From contig CACZXN010000003.1 in assembly GCA_902785075.1 (NCBI GenBank), positions 28,577 through 92,576 of the forward strand: a stretch of 64,000 nucleotides of DNA, in the 5' to 3' direction. The translations under genes were made by a program, and so were the position numbers. Of the stretch, positions 9,901 to 17,905 are shown in pieces. How positions within the stretch are numbered: position 1 is the first letter of the stretch; every line of letters begins with the position of its first letter. Source of the DNA: an uncultured Bacteroidales bacterium (GTDB lineage: Bacteria; Bacteroidota; Bacteroidia; Bacteroidales; Bacteroidaceae). The notes beneath the pieces were generated by a model, which had not been told where the DNA came from, searched no databases, and worked only from the letters and a program-made list of their open reading frames with translations.

Positions 9901-10871
9901 TTGCTCTGCATGTACTCACGCAACCAAGACATCGCAAGACGGTCCGTACCGTTTTTGATGAGGCCCGAGTTGTCCACCCATGTCGATCCATGAACATATC
10001 CCCAGAGGGTGACACCCGCACAGTAGTCGGCTTCCCACATAATGGGTAATATTTTTTCGTATTGTGCCTTTTGCTTTTCGTCATCTTCTATGTCAATATC
10101 CATCTCAGTGATGTACATAGGCATCTTCAATCCGTTTTGCAATTTATTCATTGCGTTTTGGAGATTTGTTACGCTGATGCTTGTCACTTCGTGTGCCTCA
10201 CAGCCATACGCATCAATTGGTGCGCCTGCATCACGCAAGGTCTTGACAAGGGTGAGATAGTTGTCTGTGTCGTACGCAAACGTGTTGTAGTCATTGAAAA
10301 TGAGGATTGCATCGGGCCAGCGCTCATAAGCCATCTCAAAGGCATTGATAATCCAATCGTAACCTGTTTCACCCTCGCCACCAAGTGATTCTTTCATCAG
10401 AGAGTTTCCCTGCTGGTGCATACCCACACCCTCGTTCACCACAGTAATCATGTCCAGATTGGGATATTGCTTCTTTACAGCATCCATCCATTTAACGATG
10501 GACTGGTAACGTTCCGTCGCTGAGAGGTTGGAAAACCAGTTCGGGTACTGTGATCCACAAACGAGCGCATGGAACGTAAAGGGGAAGTTATGCTGCACTG
10601 CATAGTTATAAGCCTTATTACAGTTACTCCAAATATAAGTCCCTTTTGTATATTCAACAGTTCCCCACATTGATTCGTTCTCGCAGGTAATCTGGTTCCA
10701 CATCTTGTAGTACTGTTCTACTCCTTGAACATCGACTTGAAAACTCGTAGTAGTGTTCCCCAAAAACTTGTCCGGATTCTGAGATAACTGAGCATTGGCT
10801 GTCATTGAAACAAATAACACCATGCATACTATGCTGAATATCTTTTTCATATCTTTCATCTTTTCGCTCAT
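6969..10871 (-). CDS. Multidomain GH10 endo-beta-1,4-xylanase with T9SS tail
   Basis: 1300 residues. After a signal peptide (MKKIFSIVCMVLFVSMTANAQ) comes a GH10 domain at about 30-325 with acid/base Glu147 (VVNE) and nucleophile Glu256 (ITEMDI). It should cleave internal beta-1,4-xylose bonds at the cell surface. The usual HTLVWHSQ motif reads HALVCGSQ here. Next are an Ig-like domain (330-425), a CBM4/9-like carbohydrate-binding domain (430-598), four Fn3-associated/chitobiase-C-like repeats (about 602-900; IYYTTDGSxPT), a BspA-like LRR stretch (905-1010), the module shared with the giant protein (1004-1180) and a C-terminal tail (YDLTGRKV...GVYIIDGKKLMVK) typical of T9SS sorting. VGIMELQ is nearly duplicated just before the tail. 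Starts at 10871, 10859 or 10850 are possible; the last gives the cleanest signal peptide. Confidence 0.9.
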   Translation of the reverse strand: MSEKMKDMKKIFSIVCMVLFVSMTANAQLSQNPDKFLGNTTTSFQVDVQGVEQYYKMWNQITCENESMWGTVEYTKGTYIWSNCNKAYNYAVQHNFPFTFHALVCGSQYPNWFSNLSATERYQSIVKWMDAVKKQYPNLDMITVVNEGVGMHQQGNSLMKESLGGEGETGYDWIINAFEMAYERWPDAILIFNDYNTFAYDTDNYLTLVKTLRDAGAPIDAYGCEAHEVTSISVTNLQNAMNKLQNGLKMPMYITEMDIDIEDDEKQKAQYEKILPIMWEADYCAGVTLWGYVHGSTWVDNSGLIKNGTDRLAMSWLREYMQSNAAINAKSPFPGMKKEASVYIKPASTAATQGEPLPITIRAKMRTKTIDHIDFYAKGQLYKTLTEAPYELEYTPNTTGQHDLKAVVYATDGSTYEREASIDVAGGSSNVNVVNLINNGDMEGSDVSSFFEKINSGDVLPATITNGVGVNGTRGIKVAATAMKSEAWENQFWFRLNHPVSEGTKFRLSYDYRADTYAHVATEAHEEPGSYISMTILGGVYNMDRYFSEEWQHFSFEGTMDAANSSDQLPMRSMAFSLNYFEDANNYYFDNIQFDVYLEDQCPKPTFIKKNNQLIIDSPFDATIYYTTNGSTPTTSSTKYSNPLSLPKDCTVKAIAVVEGYETSDVATYDYEVGSPVCQAPTITRNGTSNVLTMSCATSGARIYYTTDGTIPNEESALYEGPITITFNCTVSAIAVHDEMQPSEVTKFTVDWLSVYGVTVDYKDGLLTLSCSTPNSQIRYEIGGKEVTENSTLYTTPITLTDNRVVKYKAFATGLDPVGGSFTPNNFTCAEVTLKSYDGLNFELTTTEADAAIYYTTDGSAPTTSSELFLGKTPLTGLCTINAMVVKPYKNNSKVLTLPITYFFNGRTVYLAEAGHVEDALKWRGTDGLEELTIECQGKGAVNATDMTFLRTMKELKHLNMANARFENNTAPTGAFSGMNIISVEMPSKNITTMGKVFDGCNHLAAIIWNAQVLMASTATAAGLTNPNLLMYVKNKVYAPQGVQNVVIDGKAGDIVLSDEGSFYCPQSFTAQSISYTHKFSQTTGIDECRGWETIALPFDVQIISHERLGVISPFTATDGSVRKFWLCDLSDDGFIWSDAIKANTPYIISMPNNEAYATPYILTGNIIFESENVTIPVTTLKTSHRGDHVFTPCFDHVEASPMVYAINKNDQGSNFAEGSVFMPNYRTVKPFEAYMSIPTNAVAPRYIPIHDDDETGIMELQDVGIMELQNGTYDLTGRKVQGELKRGVYIIDGKKLMVK

Positions 10872-10883
10872 GATACCATCGAT

Positions 10884-12164
10884 TTACCTTCTCCCCTTCA
10901 CGGAATTCGGACGGTCGTTGTCATCAATATCTGGCAACCGGCCCGAAGTAGTGAATACCGTGTTGTCGCTATAAGCAATGCCAACTACACTGATGGCATA
11001 AGCACGAGCATAATAAATATCGGTTGCATTCAGGTTTGTCAACGTATAACGGATTTCACCCTCTGTCTTTCCGGCATCGTGCGTAGTTACCTTCGTTCCG
11101 TTCACGGTCGGATTGGCTGAAGTCCCATAACAGATACCATATTCGGTGACTGGGAATGCGGAAGCGAAGCTACTGGTCAGCGTCACACTCTCTTTCGTGG
11201 ATTCGTACTGAACTCCTGAAATCAAAGGCAATGAACCGGCGGCTTGGGTTACAACGATGATGAAATCGTTTCGGAAATAACGAACGGTTACAATCGCAGT
11301 TCGTTCGGTCTGGGTCGTGTTGTCGCTGCATCGGATATTCAACGTAGTGGCTCCACTGCCCGAGGACTTATCGATGGTCGCCCAGTCCTGATTCGAACTA
11401 GCGGTCCATGTGGCATTACCCGTTATCTGCACTGCGTAGGAATCGCCAAGTGAGGATGCGGACACGGACAACGGAGTTACATCGAGTGTGATACTTGAGT
11501 TATACTCCTGAACAATCGTCAGGTAAGCAGTCTTGCCACTATTGGTCAGAATGGTCAGCGTTGCATTACGTGCCTCGTTCTCGGAAGTATTTGCATACAC
11601 TTCTACCTGTATGGTTTGTGCCCCCTGCCCTTCTTTCTTACTCAGGGTGAACCAATTGTAGTTCGCACCCGATATCGTCCAACTGGCATTCGTATTGATG
11701 GTAAACTCCTTCGTACCACCATTATAGTCGAACGACAATGTACCCGGGGTTACGGTTAATGTCTCCTGTGATGGGTTCTGGGTCACGATGATGTCACGGC
11801 TGATTCCTCCGTCGCTCTTTATCCGAAGCGTTATCTGACGGGTAGTCGTTGCGGATGGGTTGTCCGAGATGGCCTTCACGGTCACATTTTGATTACCAGT
11901 TCCATCCTCTGGCTCTACCGATAGCCAGTCCTCACCGCCATTCAGACGTTTCTCAATCTTCCAATGACAGTTGGCTTTCACATACAGGTTGCCTGAACCA
12001 CTGTTACCATTCAAGGTCAATGCTCCAGGATCTACATTCAGGATATCGGAACTTACTACGGGGTCATCCCCATCATCACCTCCACCACAAGCACATAAGA
12101 ACATCATGCCTAATAAAATAGGCACATATAGTATGTTACGTAGTATTCTTTGTTTCTGTTTCAT
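10884..12164 (-). CDS. BACON-domain surface lipoprotein (copy 2)
   Basis: A 426-residue paralogue of the protein at 5675-6937, with the same order: lipoprotein signal (LLGMMFLCAC, then GGGDDGDDP), three BACON-type domains (ANCHWKIEKR, TNASWTISGANYNWF, GNATWTASSNQDW) and a fibronectin-like C-terminal region (TEYGICYGTS, YARAYAISVVGIAYSD). Its stop lies 12 bases before the GH10 start, and it begins 31 bases after the PEGA-protein gene. Two diverged copies around one xylanase suggest duplication and specialisation, for example for different side chains or chain lengths. The last residues, RPNSVKGRR, differ from the copy 1 end. Confidence 0.85.
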   Translation of the reverse strand: MKQKQRILRNILYVPILLGMMFLCACGGGDDGDDPVVSSDILNVDPGALTLNGNSGSGNLYVKANCHWKIEKRLNGGEDWLSVEPEDGTGNQNVTVKAISDNPSATTTRQITLRIKSDGGISRDIIVTQNPSQETLTVTPGTLSFDYNGGTKEFTINTNASWTISGANYNWFTLSKKEGQGAQTIQVEVYANTSENEARNATLTILTNSGKTAYLTIVQEYNSSITLDVTPLSVSASSLGDSYAVQITGNATWTASSNQDWATIDKSSGSGATTLNIRCSDNTTQTERTAIVTVRYFRNDFIIVVTQAAGSLPLISGVQYESTKESVTLTSSFASAFPVTEYGICYGTSANPTVNGTKVTTHDAGKTEGEIRYTLTNLNATDIYYARAYAISVVGIAYSDNTVFTTSGRLPDIDDNDRPNSVKGRR

Positions 12165-12195
12165 CTTATTTTGTTTTTATTATTCGGTTACACTA

Positions 12196-13773
12196 TTAGA
12201 ATGTGAAAAACGCTCCAAGAGCCATAGAGAAGCGGCTCGCATTAAAACCTGCCATCTTCGAAATGTTCTTGTATGACTTGTTCTTGCTAAGGGCAATGTC
12301 GTACTCTGGAGAGATGAACAAAGCACAGTGCTGGAACGGAACCATCACCACTTTCAATCCTAAAGTCAAAGCTGAAGCACTGGCGTTCTTGCCATAACTG
12401 GTACTACCCGATACGATATGTCCGTTCAAATTATAAGTTGCAAAACCAATCTGTGGTGTCAAAGCCAACTGACGCAAGCGGTTGAACTGGAACTGATAGC
12501 CGTACTTGAAGGCCAATACGTTCTGCTTGTAGTTCATCGTACTCAACAAACTACCATCGGTATCGTACCAACTGACTTTCTTACTGCTGGTCAATCCAAA
12601 AGTATAAGAAATCTGAATGTCGTGCTTGTAAACAACTGCTCCGATGATACCAGATAAACCACTCATTTCGTTGATATCATAACTTCCACCTATATAGAAC
12701 GACAGGTTCTTCACATATTGAATACGCTCAAGTACAATAGTATCAACAGTTATCTCATTACGTTTCACAGTAATATAGGGACTCTCTGTATAATACCCCT
12801 TACGTGCCAAGGTGAACTGATAAGTTCCGACCGGCAACACATGCGGTTCTGTCAAGTCGATGGGGTTAACACCATTATAGGTTGCTGTCACGTTTCGTGG
12901 ACGGGTATATATCTGAATGGTACCTGTGTGAGGTGTAGGAGCTATTGCTTTCACATTGTTCTGAGTTTGGGGTCTTACCGTAAACAGCGTCACTCCATCA
13001 TCACTGTCAGCCTTACGGGTAATGACTTCATGTGTTCCCTCTTTCAGCATGGTCTTCCATGTACCAGCTGCTACACGCTCGCCTTGATAGATGATGTCGG
13101 CATTGGGATCATCCACCGTAACTGTAACATCACCGAAATGGGCAGTCTGGTCGAACATCTGGACATTAAAGTTCATCTGATGATTATCGTTCTGCGTCTT
13201 TTCAGCAACAGCCAAATCACCACTTCCTTCGAAACGGTCTTTGACCGCTGTCACCTTATATCGTCCATAAGCCATATAATAATTATAAATAGGTGTCTCA
13301 CCGATATAGTTCCCATCGATAGAGATGCGGGCATTGTTGGCACCAATGCTGTTGATATTGATAAAACGGCCTCCACCGATATTCAATAATAACTCATAAG
13401 CAGCACCCTTATTCAGAGCAATTGGATATTCATACTCAATACGTCCAAAGTTAGGATGGCTGATGGTCAACATCTGAGCTGCAGAAGGTGCAAACACCCA
13501 GATCTCACTTCCGTGTACTTCAGTTTTCAGGAAACCACTAGTAGCTCCGCCATAGAAAGTAAAGCCATCTACTCGTGGAGCAAACACCTTGATAAGGGCG
13601 CAACGATCACCATTCGGGTCACGATAGGTGATACCTGGTGCCATACCGCTCTGGTCATTGACACGTAACGCAAAGTTATCAACTGATAATTGACCATACA
13701 TGAAAGAGGTCAAGAATAAAAATAGTAATAGGACGTAAAAACGCTTAATTACATTGATTTCTGTTTTTATCAT
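12196..13773 (-). CDS. PEGA-domain outer-membrane beta-barrel protein
   Basis: 525 residues with an N-terminal signal (RFYVLLLFLFLTSFMYGQ). The first half contains surface-type beta domains. A PEGA-like segment around 150-190 (NARISIDGNYIGETPIYNYYMAYGRYKVTAVKDRF) and a second around 285-345 (RNVTATYNGVNPIDL...LPVGTYQFTLARKGYYTESP) fit the PEGA fold. The C-terminal 175 residues look like an eight- to ten-strand outer-membrane barrel ending in the aromatic signature SMALGAFFTF. It is the first gene of the xylanase operon, directly behind the promoter at 13933-13964. A role as an outer-membrane anchor or assembly protein for the surface complex is inference. Molecular function is unknown. Confidence 0.75.
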   Translation of the reverse strand: MIKTEINVIKRFYVLLLFLFLTSFMYGQLSVDNFALRVNDQSGMAPGITYRDPNGDRCALIKVFAPRVDGFTFYGGATSGFLKTEVHGSEIWVFAPSAAQMLTISHPNFGRIEYEYPIALNKGAAYELLLNIGGGRFININSIGANNARISIDGNYIGETPIYNYYMAYGRYKVTAVKDRFEGSGDLAVAEKTQNDNHQMNFNVQMFDQTAHFGDVTVTVDDPNADIIYQGERVAAGTWKTMLKEGTHEVITRKADSDDGVTLFTVRPQTQNNVKAIAPTPHTGTIQIYTRPRNVTATYNGVNPIDLTEPHVLPVGTYQFTLARKGYYTESPYITVKRNEITVDTIVLERIQYVKNLSFYIGGSYDINEMSGLSGIIGAVVYKHDIQISYTFGLTSSKKVSWYDTDGSLLSTMNYKQNVLAFKYGYQFQFNRLRQLALTPQIGFATYNLNGHIVSGSTSYGKNASASALTLGLKVVMVPFQHCALFISPEYDIALSKNKSYKNISKMAGFNASRFSMALGAFFTF

Positions 13774-13902
13774 GTTGTTCTATTTATTATTTTTGAAGAA
13801 AGCTATTTATCTTAATAGAATGATAACGTTCGTAAACGCCTTTTTAAGACCGTCCTTACAAATGGATATCTCGGTCTCATTCCAATATGTTAATTGACCC
13901 GC

Positions 13903-13920
13903 CCAGTCCCCATGGACTGG
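13903..13920 (-). promoter_or_regulatory. Leader hairpin near the 5' end of the xylanase-operon transcript
   Basis: CCAGTCC, four bases, GGACTGG: a perfect 7-bp stem with a 4-base loop. It lies a few bases downstream of the expected transcription start and about 130 bases before the first start codon. It could be an operator, an RNA-stabilising 5' hairpin or a post-transcriptional control site. There is no U-run after it, so a simple terminator is unlikely. Confidence 0.5.
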
Positions 13921-13932
13921 CATAGTCGATTG

Positions 13933-13964
13933 CAAATGTAAGAACAAATAATAAGACAGCCAAA
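13933..13964 (-). promoter_or_regulatory. Bacteroidetes-type promoter for the PEGA-BACON-GH10 operon
   Basis: Minus strand: -33 box TTTG at 13961-13964, 20-base spacer, -7 box TACATTTG at 13933-13940, matching the TTTG/TAnnTTTG consensus. Transcription should start near 13926, giving a leader of about 150 bases before the ATG at 13773. Confidence 0.7.
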
Positions 13965-14040
13965 TCTTTTCATGAAAAAATGCAATAAAATCTAAAAAAA
14001 ATGTATAATTCCATGCGTTGTTAGATTCAAAATCGTTTCT

Positions 14041-14071
14041 AAAAAAGAAAAAGGCATAGCAATGCTACACC
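14041..14071 (-). terminator. Rho-independent terminator after the 14135-14476 gene
   Basis: On the minus strand GGTGTAGC, loop ATT, GCTATGCC forms an 8-bp stem (two G-U pairs) followed by TTTTTCTTTTTT. Confidence 0.75.
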
Positions 14072-14134
14072 TTAATATTTTTTAAAGAAGGGAGGTAAAA
14101 AGGAAGTTAACAGGGGGGGCTAATGATTGACTAA

Positions 14135-14476
14135 TCATACAACTAATCGTTTATTTAGTTGCCGAGTAGCCATCGCCTTCACATAACTGCGAGGCTGCTT
14201 GGCGTAAAAAAAATACCAAGCAAAGAAATAGTTCAGGTTATAGAAACGCTCACCCTGAGCTACCACATTCTCTATCCAAGCTCGCTTGACTTTCTTATAA
14301 TCGAAAAGCATGAAGAGCAGGTTTATCTCATCGATATCAAGATATAGCATTACCAACTCCACCAACACATCATCGGGGATGTCCTGTATAGAGTCACTCT
14401 CATAGCTCCACAGGAAGTTTTCCTGCCTCAACTTATCGATGAGATACTGTCGAATATCTATAACCTGATCTTTCAT
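14135..14476 (-). CDS. Small conserved-looking protein of unknown function
   Basis: 113 residues from MKDQVIDIRQYLIDKLRQ. The frame stays open to 14497, but the promoter boxes at 14484-14515 lie inside that extension, so the ATG at 14476 is preferred. The protein is rich in acidic and aromatic residues (FLWSYESDSIQDIPDDVLVE, LDIDEINLLFMLFDYKKVKRAW, YNLNYFFAWYFFYAKQP) and looks mostly alpha-helical, with no signal peptide or transmembrane segment. I do not recognise the family. It has its own promoter and terminator, so it is a single-gene unit between the xylanase operon and the GH97 gene. Transcription from the predicted promoter would begin almost at the start codon, so a leaderless mRNA is possible. 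Confidence 0.7.
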   Translation of the reverse strand: MKDQVIDIRQYLIDKLRQENFLWSYESDSIQDIPDDVLVELVMLYLDIDEINLLFMLFDYKKVKRAWIENVVAQGERFYNLNYFFAWYFFYAKQPRSYVKAMATRQLNKRLVV

Positions 14477-14483
14477 TTGGATG

Positions 14484-14515
14484 CAAATATACATCAAATT
14501 GGAATATCTTCCAAA
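14484..14515 (-). promoter_or_regulatory. Promoter of the 14135-14476 gene
   Basis: Minus strand: TTTG at 14512-14515, 20-base spacer, TATATTTG at 14484-14491. The stretch around the -33 box (ATTTGGAAGATATT) is identical to that of the toxin-antitoxin promoter at 18416-18447. Only about 7 bases separate the -7 box from the ATG. Confidence 0.65.
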
Positions 14516-14530
14516 TCTTTTGTCACTAAT

Positions 14531-16486
14531 TTACTTCACAATCACGAATCCTCCGTCTTTCAGCAAGTGGAGTTTCACCTTCTTAGGGTCTTTTATCTTC
14601 AGTTCTGTCTTCTGAGGCTCTCGCTGTGCATCATCGCTGTAGAGAGTCACTACATCACCTTTCTTGAGGAACTGGGAGAGGTCGAACACTTTGTCGCACT
14701 CGGCTTCTGCATTGCTGGCTGCGATGTACCAAGTTCCCGCACTTTGGCGTGCTAAAACACAGTACTTTCCTGGATAACCATCAACGAACTGGGTATCGTC
14801 CCATGTGGTGGGTACGAGACGCATGAAGTCGAGACTCACCTGAGGTGCCCCACCATCGCTGAACGGACGCAGGTTCTCGGGTGTGAGTGCGAAGTTCTGA
14901 ATTGGGTTCTGGAACAGAACTGCCTGAGCCATTTCGTGGCAGTCGGTGGTACGACGGGTGTTTCCTCCTGTATTTCCTTTGCGGATGTGACGGTTGAGGA
15001 ACGAACCACCAAACTCCATACAACCGATAGTGTTGCGGATGAACGGATGTGTAGATGTATCTTTCGCTTCCTTGTCGGCAGCACCCTGACCGAAGTATAT
15101 GTTTTCCGATGCCAATACCGCCTCACTTCCTACATAGTTTGGATACATGCGTTCCCAACCACGAGGGATGGTACATCCGTGGAAGATGCACATCAAACCA
15201 TTATCGTCGGCATCGCTGAGAATTGCTTCATAGAGTCGCATGGTCTCTTGCTTGTCACCTCCGAAGAAATCGACCTTGATGCCCTTTACTCCCATCTTGT
15301 TCATCCAACGCATCACTTGCTTACGCTTGATGGGGTTGTCCATATAGTTAATCGGACCTTGCTCGATGTCGTTCCAGTAACCGCTTGAACTCCACCAGAG
15401 GAACACATCGACACCTTGACTCTGTGCGTAACGGATAAACTCCTCCATGCGCTTGAATCCAAAGTTGGTGTCCCACCAGTTATCAACCAGCACATACTTG
15501 TAGCCCATAGACTTAGCTAAAGCGACATACTTCACTTGGTCGTCATAGTTAATGGAATTGTCCTGCCAAACGATCCAACTCCACACTCCTTTTCCGAACT
15601 GATAGTTGTGGGTTGTTTCATACAGGGGTTCGACATTATCCCAAGGAGCAGTTGTCTCGACGATAGGTTCGAGGGTAGCACCTACAGTAATGGTACGCCA
15701 AGGAGTCGCTCCAGGAAGGGCAAAAGCCGGAGCAACGGTTCCGTTACCGTTGTTCTCGCCTTCCATCGGGAATTCCAACTTATAAAGGCCATCACCCTTC
15801 ATGTCCGAGATGCGGCTACCACAATACTTACTATCCACACCTGTCTCGCTCACCAACACCCATCCATCGTTACCTATATGGAACAGACAAGGGAAGGTGT
15901 ATCCATGACGATATTGCGAAACTTTGGTCATAGGGTCATCGTAACCGTATCCTTCCTCATAACTTGGTTTTGTACGTTTCCAGCCAATCATCGGATTGCT
16001 CTGAGGTGTGAGGAAAGTAGTGGTAGCACTAGGGAAATCAAAGCCTGTCGCTTCATCTCTGATAACGACACTTGCTGTTTCACCAAACTTAGGCAGTTCG
16101 TAACGGAAAGCGATATCGTTGTTGCTCACGCGGAAGTTGACTGTGATGGTGTGACGGTTGTTCTTGAGGTTCACCTTCAGCTCGTTTGCCTCATAGTGTA
16201 CATTCGACACCTTACTGCGATTCAACTTGTAGTCATTCGTCACTTTCGACTCTTTTGCATCCACAAACGTCAGGTTCTGCGAGAAATCACCCACGTTGGC
16301 TACAAAGCCAAGAGGAGAATCGTCCAGCATCTGTTTCCCATCGTATGTAACAGCATAGACAGGCTTGCCGCCCTTTACGTCAATATTTACCTTGAGTCGG
16401 CCATCAGGACCACTCACCGTAGCTACCTGTGCAGCTACAATCATCGTTTGAAATGCAGCCAATGCTGCCAAAAGTAGTTTCTTCAT
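14531..16486 (-). CDS. GH97 family alpha-glycosidase, probably retaining alpha-galactosidase type
   Basis: 651 residues with signal peptide (MKKLLLAALAAFQTMIVAAQ). The N-terminal beta-sandwich (20-290), the (beta/alpha)8 barrel with VWSWIVWQDNS, LVDNWWD and GVKGIKVDFF, and the C-terminal beta domain are all present at normal GH97 length. Asp406 in KVDF corresponds to the nucleophile of the retaining GH97 subgroup (BT1871, Asp415); Glu461 (VLASEN) lies 55 residues on, the same spacing as the BT1871 acid/base Glu470. This favours an alpha-galactosidase over the inverting SusB alpha-glucosidase type, as inference. It would act in the periplasm on alpha-galactosides such as those on plant hemicellulose. 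The gene begins 24 bases after nrnA, so it is probably expressed with it. Confidence 0.9.
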   Translation of the reverse strand: MKKLLLAALAAFQTMIVAAQVATVSGPDGRLKVNIDVKGGKPVYAVTYDGKQMLDDSPLGFVANVGDFSQNLTFVDAKESKVTNDYKLNRSKVSNVHYEANELKVNLKNNRHTITVNFRVSNNDIAFRYELPKFGETASVVIRDEATGFDFPSATTTFLTPQSNPMIGWKRTKPSYEEGYGYDDPMTKVSQYRHGYTFPCLFHIGNDGWVLVSETGVDSKYCGSRISDMKGDGLYKLEFPMEGENNGNGTVAPAFALPGATPWRTITVGATLEPIVETTAPWDNVEPLYETTHNYQFGKGVWSWIVWQDNSINYDDQVKYVALAKSMGYKYVLVDNWWDTNFGFKRMEEFIRYAQSQGVDVFLWWSSSGYWNDIEQGPINYMDNPIKRKQVMRWMNKMGVKGIKVDFFGGDKQETMRLYEAILSDADDNGLMCIFHGCTIPRGWERMYPNYVGSEAVLASENIYFGQGAADKEAKDTSTHPFIRNTIGCMEFGGSFLNRHIRKGNTGGNTRRTTDCHEMAQAVLFQNPIQNFALTPENLRPFSDGGAPQVSLDFMRLVPTTWDDTQFVDGYPGKYCVLARQSAGTWYIAASNAEAECDKVFDLSQFLKKGDVVTLYSDDAQREPQKTELKIKDPKKVKLHLLKDGGFVIVK

Positions 16487-16510
16487 AATCGGATTATTCT
16501 ATTATATTAT

Positions 16511-17548
16511 TCATTTTTTCAATTCGTCAGCATACGCCTCCAAGGCCTTCTTAGCAATCTCAACGGCCTCATCCATCGACTTGTTCTGCAACTGTCCTCC
16601 TGCCGCATTCAGATGTCCACCTCCGTTGAAGAAATCTGCTGCAACCTTGTTGGCTGGGAAGTCATCGACTGATCGGAGAGACACAAAGATGCGAGGATGC
16701 TCTGTGTCTTCACGCATATAGATAGACAGCTTCGTTCCCTTTATCTCAAGCGGCAAATTCACAACACCCTCCGTATCACCTTTTATATATGAGAAACGGC
16801 TCATCTCATCACGCGTAAGTGTAAACATTGTGGCATGCAAGTCAGGAAACACCTGCAACTTCTCAGAAAGGATATATCCCAACAAACGGAAACGAGCTTC
16901 TGTGAAGTTATTGTAAATCAGGCGATTAATTTTATCCTTGTCTATACCCTTCTTCAGTAATTCAGAAAGAATGACATACAAATCAGGATCGTTAGCACCA
17001 TACGTAAACTTTCCTGTATCGGTACACATACCTGCATACAAATCCTCAGCACCTGCTTTTGTCAGATTAGACAACCCACCAATAGCATCAATCAGTCGGA
17101 ACACCAATTCGCTCGTGCTGCTTGCATCGGGATAGGAGATAGTGAGATCACAGAATTTCTGCGGATGCAGATGATGATCAATCATGATTTTCTTAGCCTT
17201 TGAATAGCTCACAGGCGAAGCAAGTTCCTCCAAACGCGAAGGCTCGTTCAAGTCAAGCACCACAATCAGATCGGCAGCTCCAATAAAGGTCTTCGCCATC
17301 GCACGATGTCGATCATACTGGATGATCTTATCTGCATCCGTCATCCATTTGAGGAAATCAGGGAAGTAGTTCGGCACGATGACAGTCACTTGTTTCCCTT
17401 TCTTCTTCAGGTATTCATACATGGCCAGCGATGAACCGATAGCATCTCCGTCAGCTGAAACATGCGACACGACGACAACATTCCGACACGACTCGAACAT
17501 CCGCTTTGCTTCCGCAACTTCTGTATATGATATTTTTTGTGACAACAT
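16511..17548 (-). CDS. nrnA: DHH/DHHA1 phosphoesterase, NrnA-like
   Basis: 345 residues, the normal NrnA length. The DHH domain has SHVSADGDAIGSS (about 28-40), VLDLNEPSRL (98-107) and IDHHLHP with DHH at 124-126; the C-terminal DHHA1 domain ends GGGHLNAAGG. Family members degrade 2-5 nt oligoribonucleotides and can dephosphorylate 3'-phosphoadenosine 5'-phosphate, using manganese bound by the Asp/His clusters. Cytoplasmic, no signal peptide. It has a -7 box 21 bases upstream and is followed after 24 bases by the GH97 gene, an odd housekeeping-glycosidase pairing that may simply reflect readthrough. Confidence 0.9.
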   Translation of the reverse strand: MLSQKISYTEVAEAKRMFESCRNVVVVSHVSADGDAIGSSLAMYEYLKKKGKQVTVIVPNYFPDFLKWMTDADKIIQYDRHRAMAKTFIGAADLIVVLDLNEPSRLEELASPVSYSKAKKIMIDHHLHPQKFCDLTISYPDASSTSELVFRLIDAIGGLSNLTKAGAEDLYAGMCTDTGKFTYGANDPDLYVILSELLKKGIDKDKINRLIYNNFTEARFRLLGYILSEKLQVFPDLHATMFTLTRDEMSRFSYIKGDTEGVVNLPLEIKGTKLSIYMREDTEHPRIFVSLRSVDDFPANKVAADFFNGGGHLNAAGGQLQNKSMDEAVEIAKKALEAYADELKK

Positions 17549-17568
17549 AATCCTTCGTATTTCTTTTG

Positions 17569-17576
17569 CAAAGATA
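17569..17576 (-). promoter_or_regulatory. -7 box of the nrnA-GH97 unit
   Basis: TATCTTTG on the minus strand, 20 bases before the nrnA ATG. No convincing -33 TTTG at 19-21 bases. Confidence 0.5.
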
Positions 17577-17841
17577 CAAAAAAAACATAATGTATAAAAC
17601 TTTCTAACGCAGAATCATCTATTTATTACCTTGTTTTTCCGCTCCACCCCACTATTTTCCATGAATTGAATCAAAGGATGCAATTCACACACCATGTATG
17701 CTGCCTTATAGTTCAACATCAATATCACCACCTCGAGCCCACTTCCATCTCCCCACTATCGCTTTAGCCACACTCATTGAATAAACTTAAAGCTGTATTA
17801 CCCTCATTATTTTTTTTGAGGAAAGATATACTTTGTTCTGA
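17577..17841. other. Intergenic region without recognised genes
   Basis: No coding frame or RNA gene recognised. One imperfect feature is a 7-bp inverted repeat TGAATTG/CAATTCA at 17662-17668 and 17681-17687 with a 12-base loop and no U-run. Confidence 0.4.
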
Positions 17842-17870
17842 TAAAGAAAAAGGAGAGTCGAAGCTCTCCT
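17842..17870 (-). terminator. Terminator of the toxin-antitoxin unit
   Basis: AGGAGAG, six-base loop, CTCTCCT (17851-17870), followed on the minus strand by TTTTTCTTTAT. It lies 36 bases after the toxin stop. Confidence 0.75.
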
Positions 17871-17905
17871 AATGGTTGAATTGGTCAATGATTATATGTC
17901 TAATA

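Larger units (their letters stand above)
13774..14040. other. Intergenic region: leader and promoter, nothing else seen
   Basis: Apart from the leader hairpin and promoter described separately, this stretch is A+T-rich and non-coding on both strands. No further repeats or RNA gene were recognised. Confidence 0.5.
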
